Positions 43,027 to 50,280 of a DNA stretch of 64,000 nucleotides are shown here, piece by piece. The stretch is from Bacillus sp. 2205SS5-2 (GTDB lineage Bacteria > Bacillota > Bacilli > Bacillales > Bacillaceae_K). The notes under the pieces are model-generated. The model had not been told where the DNA came from. It ran no database searches and was given only the letters and a program-made list of their open reading frames with translations. The position numbers and the translations under genes are program-made. The stretch's first letter is position 1. Each line of letters starts with the position of its first letter. The stretch is taken from assembly GCF_037024155.1 (NCBI RefSeq), contig NZ_JAYKTS010000004.1, forward strand, positions 1 through 64,000, read 5' to 3'.

Positions 43027-44958
43027 TTAATATTTTTGGATTTTTGCTGTCGTTGGCAGTACAGATTCGATTACTGGTATTAGATTTCGCTCACTTTGAC
43101 TCACGAGAATTTTAACGTTTCCTTCATCTTCTGATGTACGAATTAATCGACCTATCCCTTGTCTTAAGCGTAGTAACATATAAGGTAAGTCCACTTCATT
43201 AAACGGATTCGTTGTTCCTTGACGCTTTGCTTCAAAGACAGGATCGAATGGAGGGAAAGGAAGCGCGTGAATGAGTACTGAACTTAACGACTCTCCTGGT
43301 ATATCTAGCCCTTCCCATAAATGGTACGTACAAAGAACGCTATTAATGTCATTTTGAAAATGTGAAACGAGGTTTGATATTTCTTCTGCCCCTTCGTAAT
43401 ACATGGAAAATGGCATGTCAGGATGTGTCTTCATAAAGTCTTTAAATTGCAGCAAATCTTTATTCGTTGCAAACAAAATAAGCGATCTACCTTCTGACCC
43501 TTGAAGTTGTTTCAGTAGGAATGCAAACGAGTTCTGTTCATGTTGTTTAAATACATTAATTTCAATGTTCATTTTTTCATCATATTCAAATGGTGAATTC
43601 ACTGTAAAGGATGAGTAGTCCTCGATCCCCAAACTTTGGGCCATATAGGTGAAGTCTTTATTACTGGAGAGCGTGGCAGATGAAAAAACATACGGTTTTT
43701 TCTGAGAAAACACTTCTTCTTTTAAGACTTCTTGAACTAAGCGAGGCATCATGACTAATGTCGTGTGCCGCTCGTCTTCTTCCAACCAAATGATGCCTGC
43801 ATTATCTGATACAAATAAGGTTAAAGAATAGAGCATTTGCTCTAAGTATTCTTCCACTACTCGAAGATCATATTCGGCAATCACAAATAACTCACCTTCA
43901 AAAACAAGTTCGTCTGTCAGTTGATCAATGGTAAACTTCAATTTCTTTGCAACATCAAGTACGGATTTTGTACGTTCAATATGAAGTCTTTCTTCTCCTG
44001 TAGGAGAAAAACTATTGGCACGAAGGTGTTTAAATAATTGCTCATTCAAAATTAATACTTCATCAATTAAATGCAAAGTTTTTTCTCGAATGTCGTTGCT
44101 TGTCAGCATCTCTAAAACATCTTCTACAGTGTTTTCAGTCATTTTATAGGTTAAAGCTTTTTGCGAAGCAAATTCTAATAAATGCCCTTCATCAAACACG
44201 ACCGAGCTAGATTCAGGGAGAAGAGGTAATTGACCTTCTCGCTTTCGAGATTCTTTAGTCCAGATATGCTCCATATAGAAATCATGTGAGCAAATAATCA
44301 AATCTTTCGCTTTACGATAGGTCTCACGTTGAAGAGTCAAACCACAGCGGTGACGAATATCACATGATAAACAGTCCTGCGTCGCATCCCAATTAATCAT
44401 CGACCATTTTTCATCATTTAAGTCAGGATGATCTTTTCGGTCCCCATACGCTTCATACTTAGACATCGTCTTTGGATTAGTCACAAACTCTGGTAACTCT
44501 TCATAGATATCCATAAATTCATCATGTTTCGTTTCGTTAATTTGTAACTTTTTCACACAAAGATATTGATCTCTTGATTTTGCTAAGCGAACATCGATCG
44601 ATAATCCAAGTGCCGATTCAAGTTTATGAATATCTCCCTCTTTTTTCACAAGTTGCTCGATTAAAGTTTCATCGGCACAGGCAATAATTCCGGGTTTCCC
44701 CGTGTATCTTGCATAACAAAGACTATATAGTAAATATGCAAGCGTCTTGCCCGTTCCAACACCTGCTTCTGCGAACATTACCTCTTTATTTTGAAAGGCT
44801 TTCTCAAGTTGAAACGCCATGAAAATTTGTTCGTCACGTATTTCAAACCCTTTTTCAGGAAGAATGTCGTAAAATACGTCACCGATCCACTCTCCTAATG
44901 CTTCATAAAACGACTGTTCCTTTGTTAAAGGAAAGGGCAGACTCTTTGTCACATACAT
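43027..44958 (-). CDS. ypvA: DinG/XPD-like ATP-dependent helicase YpvA
   Basis: A 643-residue superfamily 2 helicase. Walker A is AEAGVGTGKTLAYLL, the DEAH box is VVFDEGHLLEF, and motif VI is LRQGIGRLIRTSEDEG. Four cysteines between motifs Ia and II (YLCVKKLQ, then CLSCDIRHRCGL) form an Fe-S cluster site as in XPD/DinG. No exonuclease domain precedes it, unlike B. subtilis DinG, so it corresponds to YpvA/YoaA. It likely unwinds damaged or structured DNA 5'-3'. Confidence 0.93.
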   Translation of the reverse strand: MYVTKSLPFPLTKEQSFYEALGEWIGDVFYDILPEKGFEIRDEQIFMAFQLEKAFQNKEVMFAEAGVGTGKTLAYLLYSLCYARYTGKPGIIACADETLIEQLVKKEGDIHKLESALGLSIDVRLAKSRDQYLCVKKLQINETKHDEFMDIYEELPEFVTNPKTMSKYEAYGDRKDHPDLNDEKWSMINWDATQDCLSCDIRHRCGLTLQRETYRKAKDLIICSHDFYMEHIWTKESRKREGQLPLLPESSSVVFDEGHLLEFASQKALTYKMTENTVEDVLEMLTSNDIREKTLHLIDEVLILNEQLFKHLRANSFSPTGEERLHIERTKSVLDVAKKLKFTIDQLTDELVFEGELFVIAEYDLRVVEEYLEQMLYSLTLFVSDNAGIIWLEEDERHTTLVMMPRLVQEVLKEEVFSQKKPYVFSSATLSSNKDFTYMAQSLGIEDYSSFTVNSPFEYDEKMNIEINVFKQHEQNSFAFLLKQLQGSEGRSLILFATNKDLLQFKDFMKTHPDMPFSMYYEGAEEISNLVSHFQNDINSVLCTYHLWEGLDIPGESLSSVLIHALPFPPFDPVFEAKRQGTTNPFNEVDLPYMLLRLRQGIGRLIRTSEDEGNVKILVSQSERNLIPVIESVLPTTAKIQKY

Positions 44959-44978
44959 CGTCCTCTCTTGTTCAATCG

Positions 44979-45011
44979 AAAGCGCAAGCGATCGTGTTCG
45001 CTTGCGCTTTT
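44979..45011. terminator. Hairpin between ypvA and ypsC
   Basis: GAAAGCGCAAGCG and CGCTTGCGCTTTT flank an 8-base loop. On the minus strand it falls between the ypsC stop and the ypvA start with only a short T run, so it may attenuate read-through. Confidence 0.6.
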
Positions 45012-45026
45012 CCTCATATTTATTTT

Positions 45027-46163
45027 CTAACCTCTTGGTGGCTTAGGTCCCCAATATTGATATAGGTCCGTTCTAATAAACCCGTTAAAGAGTTTTCTCT
45101 TTTTGGTCGCATCTTTCCCATATTGCTTTTCAAATGCTTCATAGGAAGTCAATATATAAATCGACCATGTATCCAATGAGCGAAACGCTTCACCCATGTC
45201 ACGGTACATAAGTTCAACTTCATCACGATCTCCTAGGCGTTCTCCATACGGTGGATTTCCGATGATGACTCCGTATTCTTTGTTAGAGGTGAAATCTTTT
45301 ACTTGCATTTGCTTAAATGAAATTAAATCTCCAAATCCCGCTTCAAAAGCATTATTTTTAGCGATTTCAATCATGCGATGATCGAAATCGGTACCTAAAA
45401 TATCCACTTCTTGATCATAATTAGCAAGGTCCTCTACTTCCATGCGAACAGAGTCCCACATCGTTTTTTCCATCCAAGGCCATTCTTCTGAAAGGAAATC
45501 ACGATTAAAACCAGGCGCAATGTTTTGACCAATCATGGCAGCTTCAATTGGAATTGTGCCTGACCCACAAAATGGATCAACAAATGGTCGCTCCGGTGTC
45601 CAGCGACTTAGTTGAACAAGAGCAGCTGCTAACGTTTCTTTCAGCGGTGCTTCTCCTTGAGCGGCCCGATAACCTCTTTTATGCAAGCCAGCTCCACTCG
45701 TGTCCAAAAGGAGAGAGGCTTTGTCTTTATGAATCGCAATTTCTATTTTGAATAGAGGTCCATCCTCAGCAAGCCAACTCGTTTGTTTATACGAATTTTT
45801 GAGCCGGTCGACTATAGCTTTCTTCACAATAGCTTGGCAATCAGGTACGCTGTATAATTTTGATTTAACCGATTTCCCTTGAACCGGAAATTCTGCATTT
45901 ACTGGCAATAAGTCTTCCCATGGCAAAGCTTTTGTATTCTCAAAAAGCTCATCAAAACTATATGCTTTAAACTCTCCTACTAGTACCTTCACTCGATCTG
46001 CGGTTCTTAGCCACATATTCGAGCGCGCAATAGCACGCTCGTCTCCTGAGAAAATCACTTTCCCATTTTCAACCTGACAATCGTACCCTAAATTTTTCAC
46101 TTCATTCGCTACCACTGCTTCAAGTCCCATTGCTGAGGTTGCAATAATTGTATATTTTGACAT
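45027..46163 (-). CDS. ypsC: THUMP-domain RNA methyltransferase YpsC
   Basis: A protein of about 378 residues. The N-terminal ferredoxin-like/THUMP region (about 1-160) is followed by a class I methyltransferase: FVDPFCGSGTIPIEAAMIGQNIAPG (motif I), ILGTDFDHRMIEIAKNNA and IGNPPYGERLG (motif IV, NPPY, for amino-group methylation). It resembles the RlmL N-terminal half (23S rRNA m2G methylation). The start at 46163 follows AAGGGTGG; five or six longer codons are unlikely. It lies next to rnpB, as in B. subtilis. Confidence 0.92.
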   Translation of the reverse strand: MSKYTIIATSAMGLEAVVANEVKNLGYDCQVENGKVIFSGDERAIARSNMWLRTADRVKVLVGEFKAYSFDELFENTKALPWEDLLPVNAEFPVQGKSVKSKLYSVPDCQAIVKKAIVDRLKNSYKQTSWLAEDGPLFKIEIAIHKDKASLLLDTSGAGLHKRGYRAAQGEAPLKETLAAALVQLSRWTPERPFVDPFCGSGTIPIEAAMIGQNIAPGFNRDFLSEEWPWMEKTMWDSVRMEVEDLANYDQEVDILGTDFDHRMIEIAKNNAFEAGFGDLISFKQMQVKDFTSNKEYGVIIGNPPYGERLGDRDEVELMYRDMGEAFRSLDTWSIYILTSYEAFEKQYGKDATKKRKLFNGFIRTDLYQYWGPKPPRG

Positions 46164-46263
46164 AATTCCACCCTTATCCAATAAAGTCCATAACCTTTTC
46201 CTTCATTTTCCTTTGGCGTTAGATTCTTTCTCGAAGGTGCATTAGGTGTATGTATAAGTAAAT

Positions 46264-46295
46264 AAAGCTCTCCTTATAGTAGTAAGGAGAGCTTT
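46264..46295 (-). terminator. Terminator of rnpB
   Basis: AAAGCTCTCCTTA and TAAGGAGAGCTTT form a hairpin 20 bases beyond the RNA 3' end on the minus strand, followed by TATTTACTTAT. Confidence 0.85.
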
Positions 46296-46314
46296 GTTTG
46301 TTGTTGTTCCCATA

Positions 46315-46716
46315 CATAACGTACTGTAAGCCATGTTTTGTTCCTTCGTACTACAAACGACTGGCGTCTCGTACTCCGGCGGCAATCATCTATCTACAAG
46401 AATAAATTCTTGTCCTTCCCTTCGTTTAGTTCCTCTAGGAAGATGCCCCTACCATTATTTGGGTTTCTCACTCGTGGGGTTTACCTCGTTCCACTCTCTA
46501 TATTTCTATAGAGACTCCGTCACTGTGGCACTTTCAAGGTATTCATACCATATTCTTTGCAGAACTTAGGTATTTTCCCTGCCGTCAGCCTAGATTACTC
46601 CAAGCTGCCCTAGCTTATGAATTGGCTAGGCACGAACATTACGGGCATCTCAGCACCGTGTGAGCATGGACTTTCCTCTACAACCAAGGTTGCAGCGATT
46701 ACCCGTACGTTATGAA
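46315..46716 (-). ncRNA. rnpB: RNase P RNA, Bacillus (class B) type
   Basis: On the minus strand, universally conserved pieces appear in order. CGTACGGGTAATCGCTGCAA is the 5' end. GAGGAAAGTCCATGCTC is CR-I. GTGCTGAGATGCCCG, GGCTGACGGCAGGGAAAATA, GAAAGTGCCACAGTGACG, GTGGAACGAGGTAAACCCC and GAAACCCAAATAATGGTAGG follow. ATAGATGATTGCCGCC and GGAACAAAACATGGCTTACA mark the 3' end. This is the ribozyme subunit that matures tRNA 5' ends. It lies between gpsB and ypsC, as in B. subtilis. Ends are accurate to a few bases. Confidence 0.97.
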
Positions 46717-46786
46717 TCAGCATTGCAAGAATTAATTATACGAGAGAATAAACAAAAAATCAACCTTTTCTAAAAGGAAATTTTTT

Positions 46787-47092
46787 CTACTCATAAAGTT
46801 TGCTACCGAACACATGTTTTTCAAGGTTTGATAGGCGCTGAATAATATCAAAATTGGTTGTACCTGTTGGTTGTGTAGGTTGTGTTGCACGTACAGCTTT
46901 GCCTTCATTTTGTTTTTTTAGTCGTAAATTTTCTTGTTGTAAATCTTCAATGACTCCGTGAAAGGTTTCATAATCTTTAATAATGAGATCTAAAAATTTA
47001 TCCACATCTTCTTGTTTGTAGCCACGCATACCCGATTTAAAATCTTTCTCGAGTATATCTTTAGCGGTTAATTTTACACGATCAGCTAACAT
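46787..47092 (-). CDS. gpsB: Cell-division adaptor GpsB
   Basis: A 101-residue DivIVA-like coiled-coil protein. The N-terminal membrane-binding/PBP-docking domain reads [38 protein letters not shown] linker with TQPTQPTG and a C-terminal trimerisation helix ([19 protein letters not shown]) follow. GpsB shuttles PBP1 (PonA, also encoded in this window) between septum and side wall. GAGGTGATACAAT precedes the ATG. Confidence 0.96.
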   Translation of the reverse strand: MLADRVKLTAKDILEKDFKSGMRGYKQEDVDKFLDLIIKDYETFHGVIEDLQQENLRLKKQNEGKAVRATQPTQPTGTTNFDIIQRLSNLEKHVFGSKLYE

Positions 47093-47195
47093 ATTGTATC
47101 ACCTCTATATGTACCTTCATGATATTTTATTTTTTCAAAATTAGGAGCATTTGTCAATTGAATTCATCACATTATCACGATTCTTTTAAAAAAAG

Positions 47196-47355
47196 GCTGT
47201 TTTCACAAAGATTGTGGCTATTTCATTATATTTTTGATTATTTCTTCCATTTCACTGTTGAATTCCGTCAAAAATAGACGAAATGATGCCCAAAACAAAG
47301 CTATATCATAGATAATTAACTGATTCGAAAAGCCACAAACCTTGCGAAAACAGCC
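47196..47355 (-). mobile_element. MITE-type element in inverted orientation, with two left-type ends (160 bp)
   Basis: The body reads in the opposite direction to the other copies. Both ends are of the left type (GGCTGTTTTCACAAAG and CAAACCTTGCGAAAACAGCC), so the original right end has been replaced. An isolated right end (ATGTATACGAAAAGAGCC) lies at about 47451-47468. No clear 8-bp duplication is visible. The rest of 47093-47531 holds no gene. Confidence 0.85.
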
Positions 47356-47531
47356 TTTCCTAATGAAAAACTCTTCATTTCTAGATAAAAAAGAAGAAAT
47401 CAATCGAAAAAAACCTACTGCCTGTTTTTTCTTTGTGTCAAGAGCAACAATGTATACGAAAAGAGCCTAAAAAAAGAAGTTGTTTTACTATTTTGAGGAA
47501 CAAATGCAACTTATATCTATTCTGTTTATAC

Positions 47532-48089
47532 TTACCACTCTTGGTTTTTCAATTGCTCTTCTTCTACAATATTCTGCAGATCTTGAAACGTAATTTGCCT
47601 AATATCGTAGGGATACTTTTCTTGGTATTGTTTAGCTAATTGAAAATAATATTTAGGCGAACCTTCTTTTTCCTCGTCATATAATAGGAGAGTTGCATCG
47701 GATTTTTGGAGGAAGAGGACATTTTTCTGCCGGAATTGTTGTGGACTTTCATATGGTTTGTGAGAAATCGAATCAAAAAAATCAGCATTGATGGTGATAC
47801 TTTCATAAAGCTCACGATTTTGTTCATTCCACTTCTCTTCTTGTTTTTGAAATGGTGTCAACACAGCTAATTGAAGATGAGGGTATTCTTCTTGAAGTTG
47901 AAGTACCACTTCTGCTCCCCATAACTCCACACCCAATTGACCCGAAATCAATACCCATTCTAAGCCTTCATCCAACATATCTCTCAATTCTTTTTTGATG
48001 GCTTGCTTGATATATGTAATGGCAGGGTCTTTTGCGTTAAATAGACCCAACTCATGTGCTTTATATCCTGTTATCGTCACAACCTTCAT
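47532..48089 (-). CDS. ypsA: DUF1273/SLOG-family protein YpsA
   Basis: A 185-residue Rossmann-like protein of the SLOG (DprA/Lsd-like nucleotide-binding) superfamily. Conserved parts are VVTITGYKAHELGLFN at the start, EGLEWVLISGQLGVELWGAEVVLQL and YDEEKEGSPKYYF. YpsA affects cell division and is linked to GpsB and oxidative stress in Bacillus and Staphylococcus. Synteny with gpsB and cotD is kept, although a mobile-element copy separates it from gpsB. Confidence 0.92.
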   Translation of the reverse strand: MKVVTITGYKAHELGLFNAKDPAITYIKQAIKKELRDMLDEGLEWVLISGQLGVELWGAEVVLQLQEEYPHLQLAVLTPFQKQEEKWNEQNRELYESITINADFFDSISHKPYESPQQFRQKNVLFLQKSDATLLLYDEEKEGSPKYYFQLAKQYQEKYPYDIRQITFQDLQNIVEEEQLKNQEW

Positions 48090-48267
48090 TAAATTTTAAG
48101 CCCCTTCTTGTACTCCATTCAAATAAGTGAAAGACACCTGGACCTAGACACTTAGCTATCTCCCGAACGTTTGAATTTTCTTCTCTTTTGGCACTTTTCG
48201 TTTTAATTGTCGCTTTATGAAGTCATTTTGAAAGAAAATCGTCCATTTTTCCAAATCCACCGTCCCA

Positions 48268-48357
48268 TTGATACGAAAAGATGTCCCGAAGTGTAGTGAT
48301 TTCAAGGAAGAAAAACTTATGCGAGAAGCAACACTATTCGCGAAAATAGCCTATCTT
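48268..48357. repeat. Element remnant (R2-like)
   Basis: GATACGAAAAGATGTC resembles an element right end, and TATTCGCGAAAATAGCC resembles an inverted left end. The segment between them, with CGAAGTG, recalls the R2 core. There is no gene in 48090-48401; the rest is the cotD terminator. Confidence 0.4.
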
Positions 48358-48371
48358 ATAAAAAATAAAAA

Positions 48372-48397
48372 TCAAAGGGCAATCTCTTGCCCTTTGA
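48372..48397 (-). terminator. Terminator of cotD
   Basis: TCAAAGGGCA and TGCCCTTTGA form a hairpin at the cotD 3' side, followed on the minus strand by TTTTTATTTTTTA. Confidence 0.88.
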
Positions 48398-48401
48398 TGA
48401 A

Positions 48402-48707
48402 CTATCTACCCATACCATATGGACCCATAGGAGGTCTAGGTTGTTGGCCTGGCATTCCACCTGGCATTGGTTGTTGGCCCGGCATTGGTCCAGGACCACA
48501 ATTAAATTGCTGATTGTTGACACAATTGACTTCCGATTGTGTTTGAGGGAAGTAATGTTTATGTTGATACAACTCATTGTTCACAACCGTGGTGTGCGTC
48601 GGATGAATGTGTGGCACCTCATAGGTAGCATAGTTGTTTTTCACACATTGCTTAGTTGGGTGTACTACTGCAGGTAGTACCTGCCCAGGTCTTGGTCTAC
48701 AAAACAT
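48402..48707 (-). CDS. cotD: Spore coat protein CotD
   Basis: A 101-residue inner-coat protein. Family segments are RPGQVLPAVVHPTKQCV, VPHIHPTHTTVVNNELYQHK and HYFPQTQSEVNCVNNQQFNCG. The C-terminus is a Pro/Gly/Met/Gln-rich tail (GPMPGQQPMPGGMPGQQPR). AAGGAG precedes the ATG, and a sigma-K promoter lies upstream. It is expressed late in the mother cell. Next to ypsA, as in B. subtilis. Confidence 0.93.
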   Translation of the reverse strand: MFCRPRPGQVLPAVVHPTKQCVKNNYATYEVPHIHPTHTTVVNNELYQHKHYFPQTQSEVNCVNNQQFNCGPGPMPGQQPMPGGMPGQQPRPPMGPYGMGR

Positions 48708-48745
48708 AGCACTGTCTCCTTTCGCTTTTTTTCTCTTTACATTAA

Positions 48746-48773
48746 TAGCCTATGAGAGAATGGGAGAACATGT
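48746..48773 (-). promoter_or_regulatory. Sigma-K promoter of cotD
   Basis: On the minus strand, AC (48772-48773) is followed by exactly 17 bases and then CATAGGCTA, fitting the sigma-K consensus AC-N17-CATAnnnTA. Its position 40 bp before cotD agrees with late mother-cell expression. The rest of 48774-49026 shows no gene. Confidence 0.8.
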
Positions 48774-49026
48774 ACTAGAACAAACACCTATTTTTATAAA
48801 ACAGATGGAAAGCTATCTTTATAAGTGTTTAATACAAATCCAATAATACAAATTACAACAAAATACATTACAAAAATCGCACGGAACATTTTCATCTTTC
48901 CTCAACCTTTTCTAATGAGATTCTCCCTTTATTCTACCGTTTTAATCGTCTAACCTCAATACATTTTTCGACATCAAACTCTACTTATTTTGCGCTTGGG
49001 TACTCTTAGTTAGACTGAATCATTCA

Positions 49027-50280
49027 TTAATTCTGGTTTTTCTTCTTGTCAACTTTTAATTTCCGTTCCAACCGTTCCATTCGTTTAGCTAAAGCCTGTT
49101 TCTGCGTCTCTGGAATATGAGGTTTCATTTTTTCACAAGATGTGAGAGCCGCCTCAAAATCTTTCTGATAATGCTCTTGGATTTTAGCAAGCTCTAAGTA
49201 TGCTTCTCCTTTAATCTTGCCAATACCCTGTCCACTCACCTTTACCCAATAGGAATAAGCTTCATCGTAATTTTTGTTTTTTTTCGCTTGAAAAGCCAAT
49301 CGATGCATAGCTGGAAGTGCTATATATTCTTCCTCTGCTTTCAATTGTTGAAATGTGCTGTTGGCTTCAGTTTGATCTCCCAAATAATGAAACCATTCTC
49401 CTACTAAAAGTTTTTCAAATGAAGATTGTTTTTCATCGATTTGCAATAGTTGTTTAGAAAGGTGAATGTATAAACTTATAAGTGACAAAATATCTTCTTC
49501 ATTATGCTTTAAGATTTGAAGCATACCTTCAGGGTTTTGTTGTTGTACATAATCGAAGTAAATCATCGGGGCCAAATAACCTGGTACGTCATCTTTGCGG
49601 TAAAAACCTAGAATTTCTTTTTCAACATTTTGCAGTTTTACAGATTCTATTTTATGCTTCCACATTCTCCGTGCGCCATGAAAGAGATCAAAATGACCAA
49701 AGGATGGCAACTTTGGAACATGATCTCGAACGAGGGTATGCCTAGTCTTAACTTGCGGCCAATCGAAGGCTTTACCGTTGTACGTAACGAGTGTAGAGTA
49801 ATCAATCTTTTCTAAAAAACTATGATAAAGTGCCACTTCATTGCCGGGGGAAGGTAGCACATGCTGCCGTACTTTAATTTCATTCCCTTGGACTTGTGCA
49901 TAACCTAAGAGAAAAATAACATTTCCAACTCCCCCACCTAGACCTGTTGTTTCAGTATCAAAAAAGAAAAGATCATTAACGTCGAGTCCCTTTCCACTTA
50001 AAGGATGACTGCCTTCAAATTGTTGCCAAGCTTCAACTACTTCTACAAGTTCATCGAAAGAATGATTTCCATGCTGATAGGTAAGAGGATATCGACTCTC
50101 TTTAATAAAGCAGTATTGTTCGTCAATACTATATATTGAGGTGTTCACCTTTTCCCATTGATTCCAATAGGGAATAGATACAGCGGGCACAGTTTGTGAG
50201 ACTTCCTTCTTCTTAGTGTCAACTTGCGCCTCTCGAACAATATGCTTTTTCATTCGGTTTAATTTATTTTTCATCCTCAC
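49027..50280 (-). CDS. mrfB: Exonuclease MrfB (YprB)
   Basis: A 417-residue protein with a DEDD-type (RNase H-like) exonuclease domain followed by TPR-like repeats. Acidic motifs are LFFFDTETTGLGGGVGNVIFLLGYAQV (D-E), LVTYNGKAFDWPQVKTRH (D) and MLQILKHNEEDILSLISLYIHL (D). The C-terminal about 120 residues hold two or three TPR-type helices. In B. subtilis it acts with MrfA to repair mitomycin C adducts. It begins immediately at the mrfA stop, so the two are an operon. Confidence 0.92.
   Translation of the reverse strand: MRMKNKLNRMKKHIVREAQVDTKKKEVSQTVPAVSIPYWNQWEKVNTSIYSIDEQYCFIKESRYPLTYQHGNHSFDELVEVVEAWQQFEGSHPLSGKGLDVNDLFFFDTETTGLGGGVGNVIFLLGYAQVQGNEIKVRQHVLPSPGNEVALYHSFLEKIDYSTLVTYNGKAFDWPQVKTRHTLVRDHVPKLPSFGHFDLFHGARRMWKHKIESVKLQNVEKEILGFYRKDDVPGYLAPMIYFDYVQQQNPEGMLQILKHNEEDILSLISLYIHLSKQLLQIDEKQSSFEKLLVGEWFHYLGDQTEANSTFQQLKAEEEYIALPAMHRLAFQAKKNKNYDEAYSYWVKVSGQGIGKIKGEAYLELAKIQEHYQKDFEAALTSCEKMKPHIPETQKQALAKRMERLERKLKVDKKKNQN

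Noticed and set aside
40269-47403. Short frames inside the MITE copies (ending ...EINKEMEVLVKNQMK and similar)
   Set aside because: They follow the repeated DNA, are not conserved in frame between copies and have no ribosome sites. The elements are non-coding.
48356-48677. Frames overlapping cotD in other phases and on the plus strand
   Set aside because: CotD is clearly encoded on the minus strand with its promoter and terminator; the others lack ribosome sites.
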